Counted from the stretch's first letter, positions 26,767 to 35,639 are shown. The stretch is DNA of 64,000 nt from Bacillus sp. FJAT-22090 (GCF_001278755.1 NZ_CP012601.1:2666001-2730000); one strand, 5' to 3'. Numbers and translations: made by a program. The notes: generated by a model from the sequence alone, not told the origin.

Positions 26767-27525
26767 TTATTTTCCCATCTCCATCAACATTAACATAATC
26801 TCCTCTATAACAATTTCTGGCTCATCATGATGAATATAATGTCCACTTCGACTAGCAATTCTGTACTTGCTTGACGTTGACAGCCATTGGAATTCTGCTT
26901 GGAGTCTTTGCTCAATTTTCAGTATTTCTTGAGATGGCCATCCCTCTTCATCATTGTCAGGGAAACCTCTTGTAATAATTGAGAGAGGGAGGTTGTTTTG
27001 CTTTGAATGATCAACGATTTGCTTATAGCTTTGTATTTTATCAATCTTCTCACTATTCAACATAGGATTCTCGTAATATTCCCTATTTCCTGCAATCAGA
27101 TTTTCTGGTAGAACCTTTTCATAGGCAAGTTCTTTATATTCCGGTGCAGCGTCAACCAAAACCATACCACAGATGTTCAGTGGATAAAGGCTGGCATATA
27201 ATCTGGCGACCAAACCACCAAAAGAATGTCCCACCAATATATAGGGTTGCTCCACTTCAAGTGCTAGCAACAATTCGTTGAGCTCCTCGACTAGATCATA
27301 GCAAGTCGTCGGGACGGATGCGACTTGACTCCTGCCAATACCCGCCCTGTTATAGGACAAGGTTGATGTTTTTTGCGATATTCGGTCTTGGACTTTTTTC
27401 CATGTCTCATAGCTATCGTCTAACCCTGCTATGAAGATTACGCTTGGAGTACTGTTACGTGAATTATTATTGAATAGTCTGCGGTTATCACAGATATCAA
27501 TTATCTTTTTATATTGTATAGTCAC
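26767..27525 (-). CDS. Alpha/beta hydrolase
   Basis: 252 residues with the nucleophile elbow GHSFGG (Ser near residue 98), an oxyanion-hole region VIFIAGLDDSYETW and a late catalytic His in RSGHYIHHDEPE. GTG start after AGGTGATTAATA. It could be an esterase, lactonase or a resistance hydrolase; nothing narrows it further. Flanked by R11 and R12. Confidence 0.88.
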   Translation of the reverse strand: MTIQYKKIIDICDNRRLFNNNSRNSTPSVIFIAGLDDSYETWKKVQDRISQKTSTLSYNRAGIGRSQVASVPTTCYDLVEELNELLLALEVEQPYILVGHSFGGLVARLYASLYPLNICGMVLVDAAPEYKELAYEKVLPENLIAGNREYYENPMLNSEKIDKIQSYKQIVDHSKQNNLPLSIITRGFPDNDEEGWPSQEILKIEQRLQAEFQWLSTSSKYRIASRSGHYIHHDEPEIVIEEIMLMLMEMGK

Positions 27526-27699
27526 TATTAATCACCTAGTTCAAATATAAGCTTCACACTATTAATATTTCCATAATAATTGGATTATTATATAGTTTTG
27601 CGAACCTTTCCATTTTTTATTTTGTAACTTCAGCTGAAACCACTCCAAAAGAAATCTGTAGAATACCAATTGATAATTTGCTTACTTCCAAGTTTTTTG

Positions 27700-27805
27700 T
27701 CGTTTTAAACATTTCACACTGGATCGCCTAAATCTATTTGATTGTTCTGTACATATAAATAGACCATCGAATGATGGTCTTGTTCTGCTAAAGCACCCGT
27801 TAGCT
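27700..27805 (+). repeat. attC-like repeat R12 (long type, left box decayed)
   Basis: TCGTTTTAAACATTTCACACT in place of the left box end, hairpin AGACCATCGAATGATGGTCT, right box TGCTAAAGCACCCGTTAGCT ending 27805. Confidence 0.75.
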
Positions 27806-27822
27806 GAATAAAAAAATTAAAC

Positions 27823-27999
27823 TTATTTAACATTTTTGTTATATAGATTAAGCCCTGTAACACCTACAACTAAAGTAATAATCATTATTACATAGATTAT
27901 TTCTTTAAAGTCACCACCATCTACAAAATCAATATATAACCAGAAAATTTCAATAAACAAAATAATAACCTAAGCAAAAAAAGCCGATAATACTCTCAA
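27823..27999 (-). pseudogene. Small two-helix membrane protein with internal stop
   Basis: From a TTG at 27999, placed after GGGGTGAAAAAAA, the frame reads LRVLSAFFA, a TAG, then VIILFIEIFWLYIDFVDGG and IIYVIMIITLVVGVTGLNLY to the stop. Two hydrophobic helices remain. A single stop breaks the gene, unless read through. It fills the whole interval between R12 and R13. Confidence 0.55.
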
Positions 28000-28066
28000 T
28001 TTTTTTCACCCCGTTCCACTACGTAACTACTTCGACAAGATTTCAAAAATGCCTTTCTTCTTATTA

Positions 28067-28192
28067 AACTAACCTGCTTCGTTAGTTTAAGTGTAACATT
28101 TCACAAATGGATTTCTGAGATCTATTAGAAATTTTGAATAAAAAATAGACCATCGAAATGATGGTCTTGTTTAACTAAAGCACCCGTTAGTT
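28067..28192 (+). repeat. attC-like repeat R13 (intact, long type, 126 bp)
   Basis: Left box 28067-28087 (CCTGCTTC spacer), GTGTAACATTTCACAAA, hairpin AGACCATCGAAATGATGGTCT, right box AACTAAAGCACCCGTTAGTT at 28173-28192. Confidence 0.9.
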
Positions 28193-28209
28193 GAATAAGG
28201 AACAATAAC

Positions 28210-28655
28210 TTACAAACTAGGTTTAACGTATTCTCCTGTTGAAGCATTAAAGCCCGCATTTTTCATTTTTTCTGGTCACTATTCCAACCTATCACTACAT
28301 TAGGTTAATATTTCTCTCTGTGTCTTTTCTAAGCATAAAATAATAACCTTTTGCCCAATCTTTACCAGGATAAATACTTCCCATTTTCAGTGCTTTTTAA
28401 GCAACTCTGGTGAATCATACTTAATATCTTTCATTTGTATAAACTCTTTTTTGGGATAAGGAGAATCACCATGCGCTGTTATATCTTTTTCTTCTTCAAT
28501 TTTTCCCTTATAAATGAGTACCAAAAAATACTTATTAGTATTTGGTACTCCAAAGTTGATATTCCAATATTTTCTTTTTCCGTTGCTTCCAATTGACTTC
28601 TCAGCCTTATCTTCTTAGTCTATATTTACCGCTTGTAATAATTGTGCATTTTTAT
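28210..28655 (-). pseudogene. Frame-disrupted unknown cassette gene
   Basis: Coding quality is evident on the minus strand but in three pieces: SIGSNGKRKYWNINFG with YFLVLIYKGKIEEEKDITAHGDSPYPKKEF, then KMGSIYPGKDWAKGYYFMLRKD after a frameshift near 28395, then NAGFNASTGEYVKP to the TAA at 28210, plus an early in-frame TAA. It looks like a secreted or lipoprotein-type small protein that has decayed. No family recognised. Confidence 0.6.
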
Positions 28656-28670
28656 GAAATAAATAATAAA

Positions 28671-30128
28671 TTATTCTAATATGAGCCACTCTTTGAAAAA
28701 CTCCGTATGATCTTCCTGATGGTACTCATTGAAGAATTCTACAAAGGTCTCAGTATCCACATATTGATATTTAAATTCATTAAAATAAGCTGTTAAAAAT
28801 TTAATTGTTTCTTCATGCCCGCCCTGCTCTTTAAAGAAATCTCGTAATGTTGCTGGAATTTTCCCATATAGTAACGGACCATGATCCGTACCAAACTCCG
28901 TAACTGGAATATTAGCAATTTCCTGTTGAATTTTTGTTTCAGCAAAATTATTTATTTCATGAAATCCTAATTTTTCGCCCAACTGACTGGAATCATATCT
29001 TAATGTACGGTATGTTCCCTCCAATAGTGCCGTTAAACTCTCATCTAACCAAGATTCTTCATAAGGATCACTGGAAACCATGAAATAAAACCATTGATGA
29101 GCAATTTCATGAATTAATACTCTTTCATGTCTCCCTGGTTGAGCCCATACTTCTACAATATTTGGGTATTCCATTCCTGAATTATTTGCAACAACGTCTA
29201 ACTCTTTAGTCGGATTATTCCCAATATTTTTTTCCATAAATAAAAACGCTCTTTGAGCATCCATAATCATTTGGTGTAAAGTATCTGGAACATCATAAGG
29301 ATAAAAGTATCTGATCGTTGTATCATTTGCTTTCAGTGTCTCACTAATCCATTCTTCCGGATCTAAAAATGCTATATAAAAATCTTTAATATTTGCTCCT
29401 TGTGTCTTTCCACTAATGGTAGGCTTGGGTTCACCATCTTCTCCCGAGCTGGCAACCAAGTACTCTCTAGCTAACTCATAAGTAATCTCATAGTCTCCAT
29501 ACCCTGTATCATAGAATTCACCCACATGGTAATAAGGATGTAGATCCCATTTGTCCGTATACCTACCTAGCATTGGATACCATAATGCTAAATAGAAATT
29601 GTTGTCTATTCTCGACAGTCGTTGCCCTTTTAATGGCGGCTTTATTAAATATTCTACTGTTAAAATTGTTTTTTCACCTGGTTGAACATCAGATTTTGGA
29701 GTAACATATAGCATGGTATTGTTCAATTTATATGATAATTCTTCGCCATCTTTGCTTCTAATAGAAGTAATCTCTGCTTCACCTATAGATGAAAGCATAA
29801 AGTATTTGTTCTCTACCGTCATAACATTCGGGATAAAATAAAAGCCGATATCCTCCCATACACTTTTGGATTCATTCGTAACTTCAATCTCCGCAGATAT
29901 GTGGAAACGTAAATCCTCCGCCTGGCAGATATCTATTTTGTAATTTCCCCTAGAGCCTGGAAGTACTGAAACAGATACCTCTTTTACTTTTTTAGCAGGT
30001 GGTTTTTCTTGTGCTTTAACTTCGGGTTCTACTACATCTATTTTAGATTCTTTCTCTAATATAAAGTAACCTCCAACCCCTAAAAAGATTGCAGCCGTAC
30101 ATATAGCAATGAATGCTTTTATTTTCAC
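28671..30128 (-). CDS. Membrane-anchored M1-type zinc metallopeptidase
   Basis: 485 residues with an N-terminal signal anchor (IAICTAAIFLGVGGYFIL) and an exported peptidase. The substrate-binding GMEYPN resembles the GAMEN motif of M1 aminopeptidases; the zinc site is HEIAHQWFY, with the third ligand Glu in SWLDESLTALLEG 18 residues later. Flanked by decayed sequence on the left and R14 on the right. Its size is large for this neighbourhood. Confidence 0.85.
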   Translation of the reverse strand: MKIKAFIAICTAAIFLGVGGYFILEKESKIDVVEPEVKAQEKPPAKKVKEVSVSVLPGSRGNYKIDICQAEDLRFHISAEIEVTNESKSVWEDIGFYFIPNVMTVENKYFMLSSIGEAEITSIRSKDGEELSYKLNNTMLYVTPKSDVQPGEKTILTVEYLIKPPLKGQRLSRIDNNFYLALWYPMLGRYTDKWDLHPYYHVGEFYDTGYGDYEITYELAREYLVASSGEDGEPKPTISGKTQGANIKDFYIAFLDPEEWISETLKANDTTIRYFYPYDVPDTLHQMIMDAQRAFLFMEKNIGNNPTKELDVVANNSGMEYPNIVEVWAQPGRHERVLIHEIAHQWFYFMVSSDPYEESWLDESLTALLEGTYRTLRYDSSQLGEKLGFHEINNFAETKIQQEIANIPVTEFGTDHGPLLYGKIPATLRDFFKEQGGHEETIKFLTAYFNEFKYQYVDTETFVEFFNEYHQEDHTEFFKEWLILE

Positions 30129-30541
30129 TATCTCATCTCCTTTCCTCTACATTCTATCTATTTCAAAAATATCCTTTATTTTGTAAATTAATTGAGTCTG
30201 GTAACGAGATATTAATCTATCACCACAATTTTGATATCACTCGAAAATGGTTACACTCAAAGGGCATAGTGTTTATACCCATCCCCTACAAACAATCCAA
30301 CAGGTTATAGGTGTATGTTCATAGCATATTCTTACAATTACTTAACATAAACATGATTGGTTAAAAAAACACCACTACCATAGCGATAGGGTGTAAACCT
30401 ATAACATTTCACAATGGAACGCCGAAATCTATTTGATTTTTTAGACATAAAAATAGACCAACGAAATGATGGTCTTGTTTAACTAAAGCTACCGTTACTT
30501 GAAGTACATTATTTCAATTCTAACAATAAGCACTCCAAAAA
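30129..30541. other. 413-base gap with repeat R14
   Basis: Holds the metallopeptidase promoter region and R14; no gene seen. CCACTACCATAGCGATAGGGTG (30372 on) is unassigned. Confidence 0.5.
30395..30500 (+). repeat. attC-like repeat R14 (long type, left box lost)
   Basis: ATAACATTTCACAA, CGCCGAAATCTATTTG, hairpin AGACCAACGAAATGATGGTCT and right box AACTAAAGCTACCGTTACTT at 30481-30500. Confidence 0.75.
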
Positions 30542-30706
30542 CTATCTAAAAAAATTTTTAATTGCATCAATGCGTATTTTATGATTACAATCTTCGCAAC
30601 AAAATATCTTATTACTATTTTCCTTAAATTGTTTATAAACTAGTGAACCTTCGTATACTCTGAATATTTTCTTACAACTATAACAAAGTACCTCATAGTA
30701 AATCAT
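30542..30706 (-). CDS. Small zinc-ribbon protein, YlaI/DUF2197-like
   Basis: 54 residues: CYSCKKIF near the start and CCEDCNHKI near the end give two CxxC knuckles, as in the small Bacillus protein YlaI. AAGGGGAG lies 4 bases before the ATG at 30704-30706. The function of the family is unknown. It is a compact one-gene unit just after R14. Confidence 0.7.
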   Translation of the reverse strand: MIYYEVLCYSCKKIFRVYEGSLVYKQFKENSNKIFCCEDCNHKIRIDAIKNFFR

Positions 30707-30764
30707 TGTTCTCCCCTTGCTTCCTAGTTGATTTATCGAATAAAAAAGCTAGATCAAATTTACC

Positions 30765-31056
30765 CTATCTAGACCTTTTAAAAAGTTTCCTTTGTTTCAT
30801 ATAATCAATAGCCTTAGTTTTATTTATTTGTTTAGAAACATATATTGCTTCGTTTAAATCTCTATAATAGCTATTTAATCTTTCTTCTAGAAGAATACCA
30901 ACAGAAATTGCTTTTTTAACTGCACAGTCAGTCTCGTTTGTATGAGTGCAGTCAGGAAACTTACAACTCTGGGATAATTCTAAAATATATCTTCATATCC
31001 ATTATCAGTTTTTCTCCATAGTCTACTATTTCAAATACTTTTTTATTTAACTTCAT
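30765..31056 (-). pseudogene. Remnant of an RsgA-like ribosome-associated GTPase (C-terminal zinc domain)
   Basis: The segment ILELSQSCKFPDCTHTNETDCAVKKA followed by ERLNSYYRDLNEA is the C-terminal zinc-binding domain of RsgA (Cys, Cys, His, Cys ligands). The G domain is absent. An RBS and ATG at 31056 open a 31-residue frame (MKLNKKVFEIVDYGEKLIMD) that hits a stop at the junction, so the remnant was joined out of frame to this leader. Confidence 0.7.
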
Positions 31057-31095
31057 AAGCTAACCTTAAAGTAATCTTATGGAATCTTCTTGTTC

Positions 31096-31115
31096 AACTA
31101 AAGCACCCGTTAGCT
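31096..31115 (+). repeat. attC-like repeat R15 (right box only)
   Basis: AACTAAAGCACCCGTTAGCT, one base from consensus, followed by TAAGTGAATAAATTCACAA. It lies between the rsgA remnant and the UDPGP gene. Confidence 0.7.
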
Positions 31116-31242
31116 TAAGTGAATAAATTCACAAACTTGTTTTATTACATCTTATAAAAAGTGCTCCCAAAATCGATTAGAAAACAAGGACCTTTGTGAT
31201 CCTTGTTTGGGTTTTAAACAAATCTCACTTTTATATAGAATC

Positions 31243-32472
31243 TTAGAATATGTCTCTTTTATCATTCTGCAAAATCATCTTTCTTGCACTCTCCAAACTA
31301 TCTAGTCCTATTCTGTTTTTTACTGGTGCAAATTCGGTCTCCCTTAATACTTGTAATACAGACATGCTCTCAGCATATTGAAATATATCGAAATAAAACT
31401 TTTCGAGCTTATATCCATTCGGCTTAATAATTTTGATTGTCTGACCAATTTCATTAACTGAGGGAATAATTTTATGAGCAAAGTGATAAGGGAGTTCAAC
31501 ATCCATAGTTTTCTCAAGGAATGAAAGTTGAAAAAGATGAATACCTATGTTTGCATTTGTAAATTTTTCTCCCTCACTTTCTTCTTTACTCATTTCAGAG
31601 TATTCGATAACCGAAGGCTTACCTTCAGATAAGCAAAAAACTCCTACTTTCTCACTGGGTTCTCTCTTTTTCACAGATTTACTGGATACTTCTGCACCTT
31701 TTAGATCAGCAAAACCAATAAACAAGGGGTCTGCAACTTGAACAAGAGCATTGTCAATATTATTAAAAAAAACCCACTTAATACCCTTCATCTTTAAGTC
31801 CTTAAGTATCCCACTAGACTTCATTGCAGCAAATACCCCTCCGTTTCCATTAGGGGACATAGAGATTTTTGATTTACTCTCAAGAATTATTTTACCATTA
31901 GGAGTTAACGTTGGAATAAGGTCCTGTTTAAAGAAAAAAATCTGTTCCGGTTTACAATTGAAATAATCGTTTTCTTTGAAAAACTTCTTTGTTTCCAATT
32001 CATTGATAGGGCTAGTCATAATATACCAGGGAATAATAGATTTTGTTTTTTCTTCTATCTTTCGCAGTCTCTCAGCTTGTAAAGCGAAAAGCGATTGATT
32101 GGAAGATACGCCAATGCTAACGGTTCCTTTAGGTCCATCATGTCCAAGTCGAGTTCCCTGTCCTCCAGCAATGAGTACCACTGCTACTTTCTTTTCTTTT
32201 AGAAGTTTAAGTCCGTGTTCTTCATACATCTTTCTTTTAGAGTCACTAAGGCTTAGGACAGATTCATATTCGATAGGTAAAATTTTTCCTTTACTATTGT
32301 TTGGTGGAATAGAAAGTTGACTGGATGCATCTTCAATTTCTTCAAAATCAATTTCATTTATTTGATTTATTAAAGCTTCTTTCTCTTTTGGCTTTAATAC
32401 ATTATAAAAGGAAAGAAGATGTCCTTGTCCAAAACGATTTATTTTTTCTCTTATGTATTCCAGTCTTTCCAT
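31243..32472 (-). CDS. UDP-sugar pyrophosphorylase family protein (UAP1/UDPGP type)
   Basis: 409 residues. LIAGGQGTRLGHDGPKG is the nucleotide-binding loop of UDPGP-family uridylyltransferases, MSPNGNGGVFAAM binds the sugar and WVFFNNIDNALVQVADP holds the metal-binding Asp. Length and motifs fit the eukaryotic-like UDP-N-acetylhexosamine/UDP-glucose pyrophosphorylases found in some Bacillales, distinct from GalU and GlmU. It activates a sugar 1-phosphate with UTP. Flanked by R15 and R16; at 1.2 kb one of the larger cassette-like units. Confidence 0.88.
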   Translation of the reverse strand: MERLEYIREKINRFGQGHLLSFYNVLKPKEKEALINQINEIDFEEIEDASSQLSIPPNNSKGKILPIEYESVLSLSDSKRKMYEEHGLKLLKEKKVAVVLIAGGQGTRLGHDGPKGTVSIGVSSNQSLFALQAERLRKIEEKTKSIIPWYIMTSPINELETKKFFKENDYFNCKPEQIFFFKQDLIPTLTPNGKIILESKSKISMSPNGNGGVFAAMKSSGILKDLKMKGIKWVFFNNIDNALVQVADPLFIGFADLKGAEVSSKSVKKREPSEKVGVFCLSEGKPSVIEYSEMSKEESEGEKFTNANIGIHLFQLSFLEKTMDVELPYHFAHKIIPSVNEIGQTIKIIKPNGYKLEKFYFDIFQYAESMSVLQVLRETEFAPVKNRIGLDSLESARKMILQNDKRDIF

Positions 32473-32555
32473 ATCACTACTCCTTAGATTTTTTTTCCTA
32501 TAAACGCCTCACACTGAATGTTATTCGTAAAAAACATATACTGAATTCCTTCTTA

Positions 32556-32638
32556 AACTAAACTGCCCCGTTAGTTCAATAAGAGAAAAGAGCTGCCCTA
32601 AGCAGCCCAATGATCTTTAACTAAAGCACCCGTTAGTT
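32556..32638 (+). repeat. attC-like repeat R16 (intact, short type, 83 bp)
   Basis: Left box 32556-32576 (CTGCCCC spacer), hairpin GCTGCCCTAAGCAGC, right box AACTAAAGCACCCGTTAGTT at 32619-32638. Confidence 0.9.
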
Positions 32639-32660
32639 GAAGAAGATAAATACAAAGAGC

Positions 32661-33236
32661 TCACTTTTTGAATAAGTTTGGTAGAACAATTTTCCATATA
32701 TCATTTTCTTTTTTTAATTCCATTAATGTTGAAGCTGTGAACCTTCCATAGCTAACCATTAATTCCACTAATAAACCATTATTATCTTCTTGTTTTACTT
32801 TGATTGAATCATAATATCTGAAATCTAAGGCTATTTCCGAGTTAGATATGTTAAGATTTTTGTAATATTTTTCTTTAAAATTATTGAAATTAGGTGACTC
32901 ACCTTCAATATAAGCCAACGAATAGATTGCTTCTATATCATCGATAACTGCTGAATGAATATATATAAGTATAATCTTTTCTGGTGAAAAACCTTTTAAG
33001 TATTTTGTATCATATTCCTCAGTAAATTGTTCATATGACTTTAATTCTTCTTCCGACAAGTCGGTTAAATAAGAAAACTCTTCTTCTGAGTCAACAATTT
33101 TTGATGCTTTTTCATCTACTATGCTGATTACATCTTCCTTTTTTGTTTCATTTGTTTCTACGGAATTACTTGGCGTACAACCAGTTAATAATAATAGTGA
33201 AGTTAAAAATACAAAGAGAGGAATACTAGATTTCAA
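32661..33236 (-). CDS. Lipoprotein, unknown
   Basis: 191 residues with a type II signal peptide (IPLFVFLTSLLLLTGC, lipobox LTGC) and a Ser/Thr/Glu-rich linker before a folded domain rich in acidic residues. TTG at 33236 follows AAAGGAG at 7 bases and gives a proper signal peptide, unlike the longer frame from 33266. No family recognised. Flanked by R16 and R17, a single-gene unit. Confidence 0.75.
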   Translation of the reverse strand: MKSSIPLFVFLTSLLLLTGCTPSNSVETNETKKEDVISIVDEKASKIVDSEEEFSYLTDLSEEELKSYEQFTEEYDTKYLKGFSPEKIILIYIHSAVIDDIEAIYSLAYIEGESPNFNNFKEKYYKNLNISNSEIALDFRYYDSIKVKQEDNNGLLVELMVSYGRFTASTLMELKKENDIWKIVLPNLFKK

Positions 33237-33306
33237 ATGAACTACTCCTTTCATGCCTACCCCCAATAAACTATATATTCTGCATTTCCCTAATTATTCC
33301 TTCTTC

Positions 33307-33388
33307 AACTAACCTGCTGCTTTAGTTCAATAAAGAAAAAAGAGTTGCCTAAGCAACCCTATGATCTTTACTTAAGCACCCGTTAGTT
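33307..33388 (+). repeat. attC-like repeat R17 (intact, short type, 82 bp)
   Basis: Left box 33307-33327, hairpin GAGTTGCCTAAGCAACCC, right box with TACTTAAGCACCCGTTAGTT at 33369-33388. Confidence 0.9.
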
Positions 33389-33444
33389 AAATAAGATTAC
33401 AGATACGCCCCTTCCAACCCCTATGAAATAATGCCTCACTCTAA

Positions 33445-33783
33445 CTAACACATCAATTGATATGATTCTTTTAAAAGAACTAAAAACTCCTGATTTAGGT
33501 CATCTACACTATTGAGTCTAAAGTTATTATGAAATCTGTTTTTGGAAACTTGTTCAATTTTAGTAATCTTCTCGTGTTCAATTTGATGGTTTGTTACTAA
33601 ATTAAAATCTAACCATTTCTTTTTTGGATGAACTCCTCCAAAGGAAGATTTATTCAAAAGATGAATAGAAGTCTTTTTAAATTCAATTTCAAATGGTCCT
33701 ATTTCTTTCAATAAATCGAGTATTTTTGAATATATTTCATAAACATTAGATGCCTTATTTGAGAATAATTCCTCTTCTGACAT
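33445..33783 (-). CDS. DUF5655-like protein
   Basis: 112 residues. The segment EIEFKKTSIHLLNKSSFGGVHPKKKWLDFNL followed by RFHNNFRLNSVDDLNQEFLVLLKESYQLM resembles the DUF5655 domain, a small alpha-beta domain of unknown function related to YdhG-like proteins. Flanked by R17 and R18. Confidence 0.65.
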   Translation of the reverse strand: MSEEELFSNKASNVYEIYSKILDLLKEIGPFEIEFKKTSIHLLNKSSFGGVHPKKKWLDFNLVTNHQIEHEKITKIEQVSKNRFHNNFRLNSVDDLNQEFLVLLKESYQLMC

Positions 33784-33862
33784 ATTGACATCGCCTTCTT
33801 TCTTCTTATCATATCATTATAGATTTGCCTCTTTTTACTTCATTTTACCATTATCCTTATTA

Positions 33863-33944
33863 AACTAACCTGCTGCGTTAGTTCAATAAGAAAAAAGAGC
33901 TGCCTAAGCAACCCCATGTTCTTTAACTAAAGCACCCGTTAGTT
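33863..33944 (+). repeat. attC-like repeat R18 (intact, short type, 82 bp)
   Basis: Left box 33863-33883, AAGAAAAAAGAGCTGCCTAA, right box AACTAAAGCACCCGTTAGTT at 33925-33944. It ends 8 bases before the stop codon of the gene at 33953. Confidence 0.9.
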
Positions 33945-33952
33945 GAAAAACG

Positions 33953-34189
33953 TCATACATTAATTTTCTGTTCTTTTTCGTCTCTCTCTTTTATATATCT
34001 TTCGTACGCCTCTTTCACCCTGACATTGCTATTGGCTGGTACTACTTGTTTATGAATCTCATTAATTAAAATAAATGATCTGAAAATGACTCCGACAATA
34101 ATTGCACATAAGATATAGATTCCAATAGAACCGAAGAAAACCAAGATACCTAAAAGTCCAGCTAATAGAATGGATAACAATAACTTCAC
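33953..34189 (-). CDS. Small two-helix membrane protein
   Basis: 78 residues, two hydrophobic segments (LLLSILLAGLLGILVFFG and IYILCAIIVGVIFRSFI) and a charged tail (YERYIKERDEKEQK). Unrecognised. GGGGGAGTTTTGTGA-type purine stretch precedes the ATG. It exactly fills the space between R18 and R19. Confidence 0.65.
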   Translation of the reverse strand: MKLLLSILLAGLLGILVFFGSIGIYILCAIIVGVIFRSFILINEIHKQVVPANSNVRVKEAYERYIKERDEKEQKINV

Positions 34190-34254
34190 AAAACTCCCCC
34201 TAAATCTGCCTATTTGTATTTCACAAAGAGCCTTCTAGCAGCTTAACTATCTTT

Positions 34255-34274
34255 AACTAAAGCACCCGTTAGTT
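34255..34274 (+). repeat. attC-like repeat R19 (right box only)
   Basis: Perfect consensus AACTAAAGCACCCGTTAGTT; CTAGCAGCTTAACTATCTTT before it may be the eroded middle. 15 bases past the stop of the gene at 34290. Confidence 0.75.
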
Positions 34275-34289
34275 GAATAACAAAATACC

Positions 34290-34712
34290 TTATTTCGCTT
34301 CAACAACAAAACTTGTATAATTTTTTTCATCAATAGTTATATCAATTTTCCATAACCCTAATTTGTCAAATCCGAATTTCGCTGCATTCTGTTCCTTTTC
34401 AATATTTTTTTCATGAAGTTTGACAGTTTCACCAGTTTCTTGATGTGTAGCCGTCATTTTGTATTTTTTTCCATTAAATTCTTCCGAACTATCCAAGAAG
34501 TAAACTTCATAAAGTCTTCCTTGTGTTACTGGAAACTCAGGTTCATTGCTTTCACCATTTACTTTAATAATACCAAATTTCCCTTCAGTTCCATGCAAAG
34601 TTAGATTATCGACATCGAATGTAGGACTTAGATACCAATCTCCATCATTTTCTTCTGTACACCCTAATAGTAATAAAACTAAAACAAGCAATAGAAAACT
34701 TATTCTCTTCAA
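34290..34712 (-). CDS. Lipoprotein, unknown
   Basis: 140 residues; type II signal peptide ending LLLGC at residues 14-18. The mature part looks like a single beta-sandwich (FPVTQGRLYEVYFLD, KMTATHQETGETVKLH, LGLWKIDITIDEKNYTSFVVEAK), the look of an extracellular Ig-like domain. No family recognised. A single-gene unit between R19 and R20. Confidence 0.75.
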   Translation of the reverse strand: MKRISFLLLVLVLLLLGCTEENDGDWYLSPTFDVDNLTLHGTEGKFGIIKVNGESNEPEFPVTQGRLYEVYFLDSSEEFNGKKYKMTATHQETGETVKLHEKNIEKEQNAAKFGFDKLGLWKIDITIDEKNYTSFVVEAK

Positions 34713-34842
34713 TCGATTAATTGAAATGTCATTTCCTCCTTTGTTTCATATTGAACAGATGATAAAAATAAACATTGAAATATTCAAGCTACCCCCTTTA
34801 TGTTACCTATTTCGGCGTCCTTCCAAATATGCCTGCTTCTTC

Positions 34843-34968
34843 AACTAAACTGCTGCGTTAGTTTAAGTGTAACATTTCACAAACGATCGTCGAAAACTAC
34901 TTGATAATCTAAAGATAAAAATAGACCATCAAAATGATGGTCTTGTTTAACTAAAGCATCCGTTAGTT
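34843..34968 (+). repeat. attC-like repeat R20 (intact, long type, 126 bp)
   Basis: Left box 34843-34863, GTGTAACATTTCACAAACG, hairpin AGACCATCAAAATGATGGTCT, right box AACTAAAGCATCCGTTAGTT at 34949-34968. Confidence 0.9.
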
Positions 34969-34982
34969 GAAGAACAGAACTA

Positions 34983-35339
34983 TTATTCCCCCGGCATAAT
35001 CCCTATCACTTCTAATGTGTTCGGGTCAACAAATACAAGTGGTGCAGCAAGTGCATCTACTTTCGTAACTACAAATATTTCTTTCCCTATATATGATTCA
35101 TCTAAATTTTTATATGTTTCATCAGCCGTAAATATTTTCACAGATGCGTTTTCCCATTCATTTACCGAGTTAAGTTGATTCGAATTCTTTTGTTTGAAAT
35201 ATTCTACTACCACATTTCTGACCTTGGTATCTATATCATTTTTTTTCACTTCGTTACCTTCTACTTCATTTTTTGTACAAGCCGTGACAAAGAGTGAAAT
35301 AAAGATTAGCATAAAAAACCAGACATGTTTCGCTTTCAA
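34983..35339 (-). CDS. Lipoprotein, unknown
   Basis: About 118 residues; signal peptide VWFFMLIFISLFVTAC with lipobox VTAC. The mature domain (VRNVVVEYFKQKNSN, EIFVVTKVDALAAPLVFVDPNTLEVIGIMPGE) resembles a small PepSY- or cystatin-like fold but is not assigned. TTG at 35339 lies 9 bases after a G-run RBS; GTG at 35345 is the alternative. Single-gene unit between R20 and R21. Confidence 0.72.
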   Translation of the reverse strand: MKAKHVWFFMLIFISLFVTACTKNEVEGNEVKKNDIDTKVRNVVVEYFKQKNSNQLNSVNEWENASVKIFTADETYKNLDESYIGKEIFVVTKVDALAAPLVFVDPNTLEVIGIMPGE

Positions 35340-35398
35340 AAACACACCCCCCTTTTCAATAAGTCGTTTTTGACAGTAGTTTTGTTACTCCACTGTTC

Positions 35399-35478
35399 AA
35401 CTAAACTGCTGCGTTAGTTCAATAAGAAAAAGCTACCCTTACAGGCAGCCACATGCTTAACTAAAGCACCCGTTAGTT
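35399..35478 (+). repeat. attC-like repeat R21 (intact, short type, 80 bp)
   Basis: Left box 35399-35419 (CTGCTGC spacer), middle AAGCTACCCTTACAGGCAGC, right box AACTAAAGCACCCGTTAGTT at 35459-35478. Confidence 0.9.
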
Positions 35479-35580
35479 CCAAAAGTTTTTTTTGAAAGGT
35501 AACTTTGGTTATATCTTTTTTGAATATCCGTATTAGTATGGATGACTACAAATTGACTTAATTCACTCCCTAAAAAATTC

Positions 35581-35609
35581 TTGACAATATTCAGAATAAT
35601 GATTACTCT
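35581..35609 (+). promoter_or_regulatory. Promoter with overlapping palindrome for the MFS pump gene
   Basis: TTGACA at 35581-35586, 17-base spacer, TACTCT at 35604-35609. CAGAATAATGATTACTCTG (35592-35610), a palindrome with one mismatch per arm, covers the -10 and may be an operator. Confidence 0.55.
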
Positions 35610-35639
35610 GAGTTGATTAATAGTAAAGGAGAGATACAT

